Positions 26,851 through 34,827 of a DNA stretch of 64,000 nt are shown piece by piece. The DNA is from Nocardia jiangxiensis NBRC 101359 (GTDB lineage: Bacteria; Actinomycetota; Actinomycetes; Mycobacteriales; Mycobacteriaceae). Numbering within the stretch: the first letter of the stretch is position 1; the number at the start of each line of letters is the position of its first letter. A program made the translations under genes and the position numbers. The DNA is taken from contig NZ_BAGB01000168.1 in the NCBI RefSeq assembly GCF_000308615.1, positions 91,286 through 155,285 on the forward strand, in the 5' to 3' direction. The notes beneath the pieces were generated by a model. That model saw only the letters and a list, made by a program, of their open reading frames with translations, ran no database searches and had not been told where the DNA came from.

Positions 26851-27290
26851 GCGCACCGGAGTTCCTGCCGCGTACCGCACCGCAGATCGGGACACAGATC
26901 GTCCATCGGCGTTACGTCGACCACGGAGAGACACACTACGCAGGCAACCTGGCCTCAGGCGCGTACGTCGTGAGGTTGTTCAACGACATCGCAACCGACT
27001 TGTGTATCAAGGTCGATCACGATGAGGGCCTCTTTGCGTCGTACGACGACATCACCTTCCACGGACCGGTGTACGCAGGTGACATCCTGGAAGTGACGGT
27101 TGAGCTGGTGCGAGTCGGTCGACGCAGCCGCACAGTTCAGTTCGAGGCACGAGTGGTGGCTCGCGCACGGCCCGACATGGGGCAAACGGCCAGCGGCGTT
27201 CTTGCCACGCCGCTCGTCATCACGAGCGCGACCGGTACAGTCGTTGTTCCCGCACCCGAGCCCGATGCTGGCGGTGCCGGCCGTGACTGA
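26847..27290 (+). CDS. Hotdog-fold protein resembling 3-aminobutyryl-CoA ammonia-lyase
   Basis: A 147-residue single hotdog domain. The pattern HYAGNLASGAYVVRLFNDIATDL ... DEGLFASYDDITFHGPVYAGD ... FEARVVARARPD closely follows what I remember of Kal, the 3-aminobutyryl-CoA ammonia-lyase of lysine fermentation (HYGGNL, LFGDVATEL, DGDEGL, APVYAGD). Kal removes ammonia from a beta-aminoacyl-CoA to give an enoyl-CoA. The next gene encodes a CoA ligase that could make such a thioester. The alternative is an ordinary acyl-CoA thioesterase of the same fold. It starts in the previous stop codon and overlaps the ligase gene by about 8 bp. Confidence 0.7.
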   Translation: MSAPEFLPRTAPQIGTQIVHRRYVDHGETHYAGNLASGAYVVRLFNDIATDLCIKVDHDEGLFASYDDITFHGPVYAGDILEVTVELVRVGRRSRTVQFEARVVARARPDMGQTASGVLATPLVITSATGTVVVPAPEPDAGGAGRD

Positions 27291-28905
27291 GACACATTCG
27301 CTGCTGCCCTCCGCAGGAGCCCTCGAGGACCTGCTCGCCGAACGTGCCATGGTGGTCGGCCATCGTAGGTTCCTGTGGACTCCGGAAGGGACGATCAGCT
27401 ATAGCGACGCACATGCCAAAGTCGAACGACGCGCTGCAGGGCTGCAGGCCCAGGGCGTCGCCACGGGAGACCGAGTGGTTCTCCTCATGGACAACAGCAT
27501 CGAGCACGTCGTCACCTGGCTGGCCATCAACCGGATCGGCGGCGTCAGCGTTCCCATCAACACCGGCCTCACCGGCGACCTGCTCGCCCGCGCGGTGCAT
27601 ACAGCCCGACCCGCGTTGCTGGTCGTGGACGCCGCGAACCTGACCGAGTTCCTTCCGGTAGCGGCAACCGCTGAGGCGAGCGACCTTCCGCTCTACGTGA
27701 ACGGCGAGATCCCAGCATCCCGCCCCGGCGAGATCGAGAACCTACGCGATCTCGCCGATCTGGAGTCGAGCGAATCGGTCCGGCCGCCGGAGATCAACGA
27801 CCTCGATCCGGCTGTCATGCTCTTCACCTCCGGATCCACCGGCGTACCGAAGGCGTGCGTTTTATCCCGGCGCTACATGGTGCGAGTCGGCCAAATCCAC
27901 GCGAAGTATTTGCGCTTCACCCAGGACGATGTCCTGTTCACGCCCTTCCCGCTGTTCCACATCGACGCTGCCACCCTTACCGTGGCCGCAGCCGTCGCCG
28001 TCGGGGCGAGCGCAGCCCTCTCGCCGCGCTTCTCGGCATCGCGGTACTGGTCCGAGGTTCGCGAAAGCGGGGCCACCGTCTTCAACTACATGGGGGCTAC
28101 CGCCAACATCCTGTGGAAACAGGAACCCGGGCCGCTCGACCGAGCCCATCAGGTCCGGCTGGCTTGGGGTGTCCCGATGCCGGCATGCGGGCCCGACTGG
28201 GTGCACCGCTTCGGATTCCCGCTCGTCGAGGTCTACGGCTTGACCGATGCCGGTGTACCGATCTACCAGGCGCTCGACGAGCCTCGTGTTCCCGGATCAT
28301 GTGGTCGGCCCATTTCCGAGTACGACGTACGGATCGGTGACGAGAATGGCGCGCCCGTCCCTGTCGGGGCCGTCGGCGAGATCCTGATCCGTGGCAACGA
28401 GCCCGGCCTGGTCATGAACGAGTACTTCGCGATGCCCGAGGCGACAGCCACCGCTTTCCGCGGCGGGTGGCTCCACACCGGCGATCTCGCACGACGCGAC
28501 GAACACGACAACATCTTCTTCCACTCTCGTGGAAAGGAGGTCATCCGTCGCCGGGGCGAGAACATCGCTGCGTCCGACGTCGAGCAAGGGGTCGACACAC
28601 ACCCAGCTGTGCGCGAATCGGCTGCGGTCGGCGTGCCGAGCGAGCTGAGCGAGGACGACATCAAGGTGTTCGTTGTCCGGCAACCCGGGACCGCGCTCAC
28701 CGAGCCAGACGTTGTCGAGCACGCCCGGACCCAGCTCCCGCGGTACATGGTGCCGCGCTACGTCGAGATCGTTGACGACCTCCCGAAGACACCGACCGAG
28801 AAGGTCGAACGGGTCGCACTCGCCGCTCGCCCACTGACCAGTAGCACCTGGGACGCCGATACCCAGCGCCATCACAAACCCGCCGAGCACTACGACGAGA
28901 GCTGA
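27283..28905 (+). CDS. AMP-dependent CoA ligase (CaiC-like)
   Basis: A 540-residue ANL-family ligase. It has the P-loop FTSGSTGVPK, EVYGLTDAG, LHTGDLARRDEHDN, the hinge RGKEVIRRRGENI and the C-terminal lysine in TPTEKVER. Overall it resembles carnitine/crotonobetaine-CoA ligases, which act on small charged acids and would suit an amino acid substrate. The start is uncertain: GTG 27283 fits the conserved N-terminus; ATG 27265 would add six residues. Either way it overlaps the hotdog gene. The likely function is to make the (beta-)aminoacyl-CoA deaminated by that protein; this is inference. Confidence 0.85.
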   Translation: MTETHSLLPSAGALEDLLAERAMVVGHRRFLWTPEGTISYSDAHAKVERRAAGLQAQGVATGDRVVLLMDNSIEHVVTWLAINRIGGVSVPINTGLTGDLLARAVHTARPALLVVDAANLTEFLPVAATAEASDLPLYVNGEIPASRPGEIENLRDLADLESSESVRPPEINDLDPAVMLFTSGSTGVPKACVLSRRYMVRVGQIHAKYLRFTQDDVLFTPFPLFHIDAATLTVAAAVAVGASAALSPRFSASRYWSEVRESGATVFNYMGATANILWKQEPGPLDRAHQVRLAWGVPMPACGPDWVHRFGFPLVEVYGLTDAGVPIYQALDEPRVPGSCGRPISEYDVRIGDENGAPVPVGAVGEILIRGNEPGLVMNEYFAMPEATATAFRGGWLHTGDLARRDEHDNIFFHSRGKEVIRRRGENIAASDVEQGVDTHPAVRESAAVGVPSELSEDDIKVFVVRQPGTALTEPDVVEHARTQLPRYMVPRYVEIVDDLPKTPTEKVERVALAARPLTSSTWDADTQRHHKPAEHYDES

Positions 28906-28910
28906 GGACA

Positions 28911-30383
28911 ATGACCGAGAACACGGCACCGAAGGCGCAGATAGACCTCATCGACGGCTCGTGGGTCGAACCGTCGGAGCGCCTCGCTCCGACACTGGAT
29001 GACCCCAACACCGGAGAGTTCCGGCAACACCAGTTCGCCACTGCCCCGAGCGATGTCGAGCGCGCGCTCGCTGCTGCACACGAGTTGCACGTCAGTGGTG
29101 TCTGGGAGGACGCGGGGATCGAGGCGCGCCTGGCACTCCTCGACAGACTCGCCGACGGGTTGGACGCGCGGGTCGACGAACTCGGGTATGAGGACGCGAT
29201 GGCAAACGGCAACCCGCTTCGGGTCGCGATGCAGATGGCCGGATACCTCGGTCCGCGGGTGCGCTCTGCGCGAGACCAATTGCTGGAGGTCGGCGCAGGT
29301 CGCGATTTGGCCGCTGACGGACGGCAGGTCCGGTTACTTCGTCGTCCGCTCGGCCCCGCTGCAGTCCTGGCTCCATGGAACGCGCCCACCTTCGTGGGCG
29401 TTGCGAAGGTCGCGAGCGCCCTCGCGGCCGGCTGCCCGGTAATCCTCAAACCTTCGGAGTGGGCACCTGCTGGCTGCCAGGTCGTTGCTGAGGTGCTAGC
29501 GTCAGCGTTGCGCGATCTCGATCTGCCGCGGGCATTGTTTCAGCTCGTGCACGGCGCCGCCGCTGTGGGCGCGCAGATGGTCTCCGACCCGCGAGTCCGC
29601 GCAATCTCCTTTACCGGCGGCGGTGCGGGGGGGCGTGCGGTTGCCGCCGCTGCGTCTCCCCATTTCACTGCCCTCCAACTCGAACTCGGTGGTCATAACC
29701 CTGCAGTGGTACTCGGAGACGCCGACATCGCGCTGACAGCCCGGGGGCTGGTCGATGGTATGACCAAACTCAACGGTCAGTGGTGCGAGGCTCCCGGCAA
29801 GGTGCTGGTCCACCACTCACTGCATGACCAGCTGGTCGAGGCCATCCTGGACCAGTTGGGTCAGCTGACCGTCGGACATTGCCTGGAGCACGGTACCGAT
29901 GTCGGACCGCTCGCCCACGCCTCCCATAGGGACCACCTGACCACACGAATCGAAGATCTGATCTCCCGGGGCGGTAAGGCACTTGTCGCCAATGACCTAC
30001 CGCACCTTGGTGGTTGGTTCCTTGCCCCCACGATCATTGTCGGCGCCGAAGCAGCGGCTTCAAGTGCAGAGCTTTTCGGACCAGTCGTCACCATCCACGC
30101 CGTCGCCACTGACACCGAGGCCCTGGCCGCCACCGCCGGGCCCGAGACTGGGCTCGCCGGGTTTGTGTTCGGGACCGACCTTCAGCGCGCACTTGCCGTC
30201 GCGGCGCGTGTGCCTGTCGGTGAAGTCCGGGTGAACGGCTGCAAACTCGCCGACCTCGCCGACGGTTCGGAGCAGACATTCTGGAACGCGGCGGGCATCG
30301 GTGGTCATGGTCCCACCGATATGGTGCGATTCTTCCAAGGCAGCCAGGTCATCGGAGTCGATGATCAGCAATTGCCCATTTGA
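28911..30383 (+). CDS. Aldehyde dehydrogenase family protein
   Basis: A 490-residue NAD(P)-dependent ALDH starting at ATG 28911, 5 bp after the ligase stop. It has the Rossmann-associated segment APWNAPTF, FTGGGAGG (glycine motif), the general-base glutamate in LELGGHNP (Glu258) and the catalytic cysteine in NGQWCEAP (Cys292). The sequence around the cysteine differs from the common GQxCxA only mildly. It should oxidise an amino- or gamma-glutamylamino-aldehyde produced by the alcohol dehydrogenase or by P450 ring opening. It closes the amine cluster. Confidence 0.9.
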   Translation: MTENTAPKAQIDLIDGSWVEPSERLAPTLDDPNTGEFRQHQFATAPSDVERALAAAHELHVSGVWEDAGIEARLALLDRLADGLDARVDELGYEDAMANGNPLRVAMQMAGYLGPRVRSARDQLLEVGAGRDLAADGRQVRLLRRPLGPAAVLAPWNAPTFVGVAKVASALAAGCPVILKPSEWAPAGCQVVAEVLASALRDLDLPRALFQLVHGAAAVGAQMVSDPRVRAISFTGGGAGGRAVAAAASPHFTALQLELGGHNPAVVLGDADIALTARGLVDGMTKLNGQWCEAPGKVLVHHSLHDQLVEAILDQLGQLTVGHCLEHGTDVGPLAHASHRDHLTTRIEDLISRGGKALVANDLPHLGGWFLAPTIIVGAEAAASSAELFGPVVTIHAVATDTEALAATAGPETGLAGFVFGTDLQRALAVAARVPVGEVRVNGCKLADLADGSEQTFWNAAGIGGHGPTDMVRFFQGSQVIGVDDQQLPI

Positions 30384-30703
30384 GACCCAGCCCGCTCCAC
30401 ACGCATTGAGCGCCGTACGCGTCTCTTTCCATTAGCAGTCCACCCCGACGACGTCGGAGACTGTAGAACGTACCGGTCGATCGACTGCCGCCATGATGCC
30501 GTGCGTGTGCGGTCGGCGGAAATGATTGACCGCGTCACATACAGCCGCTCTTGGTCGTCCGTTATTTGAAGTGTTATGCATGGGCTACATGCGCTGCATC
30601 TCGAATCAGCGAGGCTCACCCCGCAGATTCTGGGGGAGTCTGCGCGCTCTGATCGAGCGGGGTGTGCGCGGAGTCGTCCGGGGCGCTGGTGTCAGAAATG
30701 GGG
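30384..30703. other. 320-bp gap between convergent units, no gene seen
   Basis: No recognisable gene, ribosome site or clear terminator was found. It lies between the end of the ALDH gene (plus) and the end of the plasmid-type gene (minus), so it marks the border between the catabolic cluster and the decayed segment to its right. Confidence 0.4.
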
Positions 30704-31975
30704 TCATGTGGGCGCTGAGCGGGTGTGCGCAGCGTGATGGGGTGTCTGCCAGGTGATTCGGTCGGGCAGTGCTGTCGATCCAGAGGCGCTGTTGGGTATT
30801 CGAGGCCGGATGCGTGCGGTCATCAATGCGGTCGCGCGCACATTCTGTCTGCCCGAGGCGGCGGCATGGGCGTCGTAACCATTCGCGGGTTCGAGGTCTG
30901 TGGGAGGGGTGGTGTGCAGGCTGAAGCGATTGTGTAGCCAGTCGTGCCAAGTTGTGCGCTGTTGGCGGTGGCGTTCGATGCGTTCGCGGTGAGCCTGCGG
31001 AAGGCCGTAGGCGGTGGCGATGCTGTCGAGATGTACGGGCCCGGTGGTGATTCGGCCGTGCTGGTGGATCAGCAGCCCTGCGGTGGTGAGGGTCGCCAGG
31101 GCGGCGTATCCGCTGGCGCGGCTCATTCTGGCGGCCGTGATGGCGTCTGCGGGGGTGGTGAGGTCGTGGTGGGTGACGAATTCGTAGAGCTTGCGGCAGT
31201 GCAACCCCGGCACGCTCCATGCTTCGTGGACGGGTTCGACCCGTGCGCGTTCGACGCGGATCGGCTCCGGCCGCAGGCGGTGCCGGTTGATCATGGGAGT
31301 GACCAGTGCGTACGCGTCGGCCAGGATGCCGGTGCCGCGGCGGGTCCGCAGGACTGGTGAGCCCGGCAGGTCTCGCAGATCCCGCAATATCTGCCAGACG
31401 GTGGTCTCGGTGAGGCAGGACATGAGCGACAGTGACCGCCCGCCGATCTCCACCACCGGCACCTCGCGCACGACTGAACCAGCGACGACGGAGGCATGGG
31501 CGAGACCTTGCAGGAGCGCCAGGATCGTGTGTCGTCTGGGCGAGCCCGGCCATTGCGCATCCACCCACACCGTGGCAGCTGCCAGCCATGTGGTCTGTTT
31601 CGCCGCGCGAGACGGTTCCCTCCACCACCCCCCTGTGTGCTCTTGTTTCTGGTGCGCGGACGACAGGAATTTGGGTGCGTTCTGCGCGACCCAGTCACAC
31701 GCCTTGGCCCAGTCTCGGCGTAACGCGGCGTCGGCGCCACGGCTGTAGCGGTGGTACGCGGCATCGAATCCCGCCCAGTCCCCGCCCGCTGTAGGCAAAT
31801 ACGCCCGGACATCGGCGAGCGACAAGCCCCGCAGAGCGGCCGCGGCCAAGACCGCCTGCCGCGCCGCGGAACGGTCGACGCCCCCGTCACGCGCACGCCA
31901 ACGACCGGCAGGCGCGCTCGTCTGTCGGCAAGGGTGTCGCGCGCATGGGCACTCCTGTGAGAATAGCATTCTCAA
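30704..31975 (-). CDS. Plasmid/ICE-type winged-helix hypothetical protein, 5' end doubtful
   Basis: The frame gives 423 residues. From about residue 35 it looks like a real protein: LSLADVRAYLP, FLSSAHQKQEHTGGWW, WVDAQWPGSPRRHTILALLQGLAHAS, SLMSCLTETTVWQILRDLRDLPGSP and a later winged-helix-like segment. Similar proteins of unknown role occur on actinobacterial plasmids and integrative elements, near primase or replication genes. The nominal TTG start at 31975 has no ribosome site. A good site (AGGAG) precedes an ATG that is one base out of frame and stops after 19 codons, so the 5' end is probably frameshifted or truncated. The C-terminal 60 residues are basic and low in complexity. Confidence 0.5.
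   Translation of the reverse strand: MRMLFSQECPCARHPCRQTSAPAGRWRARDGGVDRSAARQAVLAAAALRGLSLADVRAYLPTAGGDWAGFDAAYHRYSRGADAALRRDWAKACDWVAQNAPKFLSSAHQKQEHTGGWWREPSRAAKQTTWLAAATVWVDAQWPGSPRRHTILALLQGLAHASVVAGSVVREVPVVEIGGRSLSLMSCLTETTVWQILRDLRDLPGSPVLRTRRGTGILADAYALVTPMINRHRLRPEPIRVERARVEPVHEAWSVPGLHCRKLYEFVTHHDLTTPADAITAARMSRASGYAALATLTTAGLLIHQHGRITTGPVHLDSIATAYGLPQAHRERIERHRQQRTTWHDWLHNRFSLHTTPPTDLEPANGYDAHAAASGRQNVRATALMTARIRPRIPNSASGSTALPDRITWQTPHHAAHTRSAPT
31958..31974. promoter_or_regulatory. Palindromic operator TGAGAATAGCATTCTCA
   Basis: A perfect 7-bp inverted repeat with a 3-bp centre, typical of TetR-family operators. It lies at the 5' edge of the minus-strand plasmid-type gene. Related sites occur at 39687-39705 (15 of 17 positions), 60481-60495 (same GAGAAT/ATTCTC arms), 60657-60675, and as a 12-bp part at 32892-32903. 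Confidence 0.6.
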
Positions 31976-32089
31976 AATATAACTAACACGTTTCCACTTC
32001 TGACCGCGGTAGTCAAGCTCCTGGGTGCTGACTTGAAGAGCGCAGGGCCTAAAATACGTTTAATCTAGTGAAATGATATTTCCGAATTG

Positions 32090-32104
32090 GGATATGAGAT
32101 ATCC
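32090..32104. repeat. AT-rich palindrome GGATATGAGATATCC
   Basis: A perfect 6-bp inverted repeat with a 3-bp spacer in an AT-rich stretch (about 31976-32110) unlike the GC-rich surroundings. It lies between the plasmid-type gene and the SDR remnant. It could be an operator or a trace of an element end. Confidence 0.35.
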
Positions 32105-32167
32105 GCATGGCAGTATGTCGGACGACCTGACGTTGTCATCTGCTGCCCGCGGTGACGTTGCCGGGAG

Positions 32168-32515
32168 TCAGTGTCCCGGCAACGTGTGCAGCGGTGGATG
32201 ATTCGCCCAGCCGGTCTCGGGCCAGTTGAACCAGCCCGCAGAGGCGAAGGTGCCACCGTCGGGATGCGGCGTGGTTCCGGTGGTATGGCCACCTTCACGC
32301 CTTCGGGGTCGAGCATGGCCCCACCAGAATGGATCTCCGTGGTCATCCGGGCCAAGCTCGGCGTGGGTGCGAAATCCCGTGCCACGTTATTGATCCGGAT
32401 GTGGTCGGGCGCCCCCGTTCGCGGCCAGGGCCGCGACGATTGCCGGCCCGAAACTAGTTGCGCCGCCGGTGATTATCGCGACCGTTCCGGCCAATTCGCT
32501 GCGGGTCTCGAATCA
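32168..32515 (-). pseudogene. Broken short-chain dehydrogenase gene
   Basis: Three pieces of an SDR can be read in different minus-strand frames. The first is an N-terminal piece, LAGTVAIITGGATSFGPAIV, with the cofactor motif. The second is a middle piece, IRINNVARDFAPTPSL, which matches the region after the catalytic YxxxK. The third is a C-terminal piece, TTGTTPHPDGGTFASAGW, up to the stop at 32168. The segment with NNAG and YxxxK is missing, so about 150 residues are deleted and at least two frameshifts occurred. It begins 12 bp after the end of the LLM remnant, so the two were probably one operon. Confidence 0.7.
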
Positions 32516-32527
32516 ATCCGTGTCGCC

Positions 32528-32805
32528 TCACTTCAGGTAGGTTGCGCCGAAGGCGCGGAGGAATTCGAATGTGGCAGCCGTAGCTGTTGGGTCACCGCGG
32601 CCGTGCTGAACAAGGCTACGAACGGATCCAGGGTCTGGTGTCCGTCCGCGCCTGGCCGGCACCCGGTGCCGGATGCTCGCCGAGTGAGATCGCCTCGAAC
32701 GCAGCCGTTTCCGCGGCTCATGCGACCTCGCGGAAGGCGTCGGCCGAGCAGATCGCCGTCGTGCCCGGCCATTTCGGGATAGTGGAAGATGAAGCGCATC
32801 GTCAC
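32528..32805 (-). pseudogene. Broken luciferase-like (LLM) F420/flavin monooxygenase gene
   Basis: Starting at GTG 32805 the frame reads MTMRFIFHYPEMAGHDGDLL, a typical LLM N-terminus. The register then shifts to AAFEAISLGEHPAPGA, shifts back to GHQTLDPFVAL, and ends with FEFLRAFGATYLK and a stop at 32528. An internal stop and two frameshifts are present. The N-terminal third is joined directly to the C-terminal tail; the central barrel is gone. An intact gene would be about 1 kb. It diverges from the ferredoxin at 32982. Confidence 0.7.
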
Positions 32806-32891
32806 CCCGTTTCGCTGCCGAGGTGCGGGACGGTACTGCTCGATGCGGATGGCTGATCGGCCGCAGGACTGTTGATCTTTACCACTGTGAG

Positions 32892-32903
32892 GAGAATGCT
32901 ATT
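32892..32903. promoter_or_regulatory. Partial copy of the AGAA-N5-TTCT operator
   Basis: GAGAATGCTATT is identical to 12 bases of the complement of the palindrome at 31958-31974, but one arm is degraded to T-rich sequence. It lies 79 bp upstream of the ferredoxin start and inside the former divergent promoter region with the LLM remnant. Confidence 0.4.
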
Positions 32904-32981
32904 TTTGTTTGCGGAGAATGGTAACGGGTGAGTGGGTGTGGGTCGCACCCGGAATTCGATACAGCAGGAGAGAGGTGTCCG

Positions 32982-33170
32982 ATGAAAGTCTCCGTCGACG
33001 CAGATCGTTGCCGTGGCCATGGTGTCTGTACCGGTTTGTGTCCAGATGTATTCACGCTCAACGATGACGGTTACGCCGAGGTCCGGACGGCCGATGTGCC
33101 CGAAGAGTTCGATGAGGCGGTCCATGCCGCGGTGCAGGCATGTCCGGAGCATGCGATCGAGGCGGACTGA
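32982..33170 (+). CDS. Orphan ferredoxin with four cysteines
   Basis: A 62-residue ferredoxin starting at ATG 32982 with GGAG and GAGAGG upstream. Ligand candidates are Cys10, Cys16 and Cys20 in RCRGHGVCTGLCP and a fourth in ACPEHAI (about 53). The extra cysteine at the position where P450 ferredoxins usually have alanine would allow a [4Fe-4S] cluster. No P450 or reductase is adjacent; its divergent partners (LLM monooxygenase and SDR) are broken. It may be a survivor of a lost oxygenase cluster. Confidence 0.85.
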   Translation: MKVSVDADRCRGHGVCTGLCPDVFTLNDDGYAEVRTADVPEEFDEAVHAAVQACPEHAIEAD

Positions 33171-33209
33171 GCCTGTCGATTACGACCTCCGCCTTGTTCG
33201 GAGTGGCCG

Positions 33210-33225
33210 AACGAACTGTTTCGTT
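33210..33225. promoter_or_regulatory. Inverted repeat AACGAA-N4-TTCGTT before a TetR gene
   Basis: A perfect 6-bp inverted repeat ending 11 bp before the ATG of the TetR gene at 33237. The position suits autoregulation. Confidence 0.4.
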
Positions 33226-33236
33226 AGCATGGAGGG

Positions 33237-33848
33237 ATGGCATACGATTCGGCGGCAACGAAGGAGCGGATTCTGGCTGCCGCCACAGTCGAGTTCGCCG
33301 AATACGGCATCGCCGGTGCGCGGGTGGATCGTATCGTGACCGCAGCCAGGGTCAACAAGCGTGCGATCTACGACTACTTCGGGGACAAGAAGGCACTGTT
33401 CGCGGTGGTTCTGGAGCAATCACTGACCGAGCTGGCGCGTGCGGTTCCGCTCGACGAGTCCGACCTGGGCAACTACGCGGCCCGATTGTTCGACTATCAC
33501 GAGGCGCATCCGCAAGCGTTGCGGCTCGTGATGTGGGAAGCACTGGAAATGGGCGACGATCTGGTCCCCGATGAACCGGCGCGCACCGAGCACTACGCGG
33601 ACAAGGTACGAGCGGCCCGGGGTGCGATGGGGCAGGGGGGTGGTGATCCCCGGGCCCTGGTATTCCTGATTCTCGCGATCGTCGATTGGAGTTTGGCTCT
33701 GCCGCAATTGCGGCGCATGTTATTCGGATCGGATTACTCGACCGGAGATCTGCGTCCTGTGATCGTGGAGGCCGCGCGCGTACTCACAGCGCATTTCGCC
33801 CGCGTCGACGATCGAATAGGGCCACAGAGCGACTCCGATCGCAGGTGA
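33237..33848 (+). CDS. TetR-family regulator
   Basis: A 203-residue TetR protein. Residues about 8-55 form the DNA-binding domain (ERILAAATVEFAEYGIAGARVDRIVTAARVNKRAIYDYFGDKKALF, with recognition helix around NKRAIYDYF). The rest is a helical ligand domain of unknown specificity. The start ATG 33237 directly follows GGAGGG with almost no spacing; a leaderless transcript is possible. It follows the orphan ferredoxin by 66 bp and may have controlled the former LLM/SDR/ferredoxin cluster. Confidence 0.9.
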   Translation: MAYDSAATKERILAAATVEFAEYGIAGARVDRIVTAARVNKRAIYDYFGDKKALFAVVLEQSLTELARAVPLDESDLGNYAARLFDYHEAHPQALRLVMWEALEMGDDLVPDEPARTEHYADKVRAARGAMGQGGGDPRALVFLILAIVDWSLALPQLRRMLFGSDYSTGDLRPVIVEAARVLTAHFARVDDRIGPQSDSDRR

Positions 33849-33859
33849 TCCCACGGATG

Positions 33860-33875
33860 CTGTGCGACTGCACAG
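33860..33875. promoter_or_regulatory. Inverted repeat CTGTGCGACTGCACAG before a TetR gene
   Basis: A perfect 6-bp inverted repeat with a 4-bp centre, 15 bp upstream of the TetR start at 33891; probable autoregulatory site. A 13-of-16 match lies at 54910-54925, between the LysR and MFS genes. Confidence 0.45.
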
Positions 33876-33890
33876 TGATAGCTTCGAGTC

Positions 33891-34490
33891 ATGTCCACTC
33901 GCAGGCGGGGCACCAAGGATTCGGCGACGCGACGTGTGCTGCTCGAGGCCACCGCGCGGGTCATGACCGAAGAAGGGTACGCAGCCGCGACGACCCGTCG
34001 AGTGGCTGCTGAGGCAGGTGTCAAACCCGCGCTGGTCCACTATTACTTTCCGACCATGGAGGACCTGTTCCTCGCGGTCTTCAACGACGGGGCCGAGACC
34101 AACTTCGAGCGCCAATGGCATGCGCTGACTTCGGATCGGCCGCTGCACGCCCTCTGGGAACTGTCCCGGGATCCTCGCGGTAACGCGCTGATGCAGGAAT
34201 TCATCGCATTGTCCAACCACCGCAAGACGATTCAGACCGAGCTGGCGGCCTATGCTCGGCGGTACCGTGAAAATCAGGTCACTGCCTTCACATTCATCCT
34301 GCGTGAGCGTCGTGTCGACCCCGAGAAGATCACGCCGGTGACGCTCTCGATGCTGCTGTCGGGTCTGCCGCGATCCATGGTGGTGGAGAGCAACTTCGGC
34401 TTCACGATGGGCCATGAGGAGATGCTCGCCATGGTCGAACGCTATCTGGACATTCTGGAACCACCCGAATCTGCCGCCGATCGCAGCTGA
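33891..34490 (+). CDS. TetR-family regulator
   Basis: A 199-residue TetR protein starting at ATG 33891. The N-terminal domain reads ATARVMTEEGYAAATTRRVAAEAG, then VHYYFPTMEDLFLAVF. It is clearly paralogous to the regulator at 58595, which has EGYAAAT-type and YYYFPTMEDLFLAVL segments, so the two may recognise similar sites. It is only 42 bp downstream of another TetR gene in the same direction but has its own palindrome. Target genes are unknown. Confidence 0.9.
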   Translation: MSTRRRGTKDSATRRVLLEATARVMTEEGYAAATTRRVAAEAGVKPALVHYYFPTMEDLFLAVFNDGAETNFERQWHALTSDRPLHALWELSRDPRGNALMQEFIALSNHRKTIQTELAAYARRYRENQVTAFTFILRERRVDPEKITPVTLSMLLSGLPRSMVVESNFGFTMGHEEMLAMVERYLDILEPPESAADRS

Positions 34491-34827
34491 TCGAGGTGAT
34501 CGGGGTTCCGGAGTCGCCGAAAAGACAATGGATTTGGCGTAGTCCCTGGTCGGAGATGAGCGCGGCGTTGAGAGTTTCTGGTTGTCTGGACGTTGGCGGA
34601 CCTAGGCCTGGAGGCGGTTGCGGAGGTGGGTTCCTCGGGTGCGAACGGGGCGGCGGATGCGGGCGGGTTTGGGCCGGATCGGCGGTCCGTCGTTCGCGGT
34701 GGTGCGTTCGGCTTCTGTGAGCGCCCGGTAGAGGGGGCGAAGGACGGGTGTCAGCCTGCACCTCCGGCACTTTACGAATTTCTTCCTCGGCCGGACCTGA
34801 GTTGCGCGGCCCCGAGGAGGGGTGGCG
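34491..34827. other. 337-bp gap between convergent TetR genes
   Basis: No gene is assigned. A minus-strand frame, in a different register from the TetR gene, ends at 34602 with an arginine-rich tail (ALTEAERTTANDGPP). It could be the 3' end of a lost gene, but it has no recognisable family. Confidence 0.35.

Noticed and set aside
34602..34800. Arginine-rich minus-strand tail as a transposase end
   Set aside because: The composition is suggestive, but no transposase motif could be recognised.
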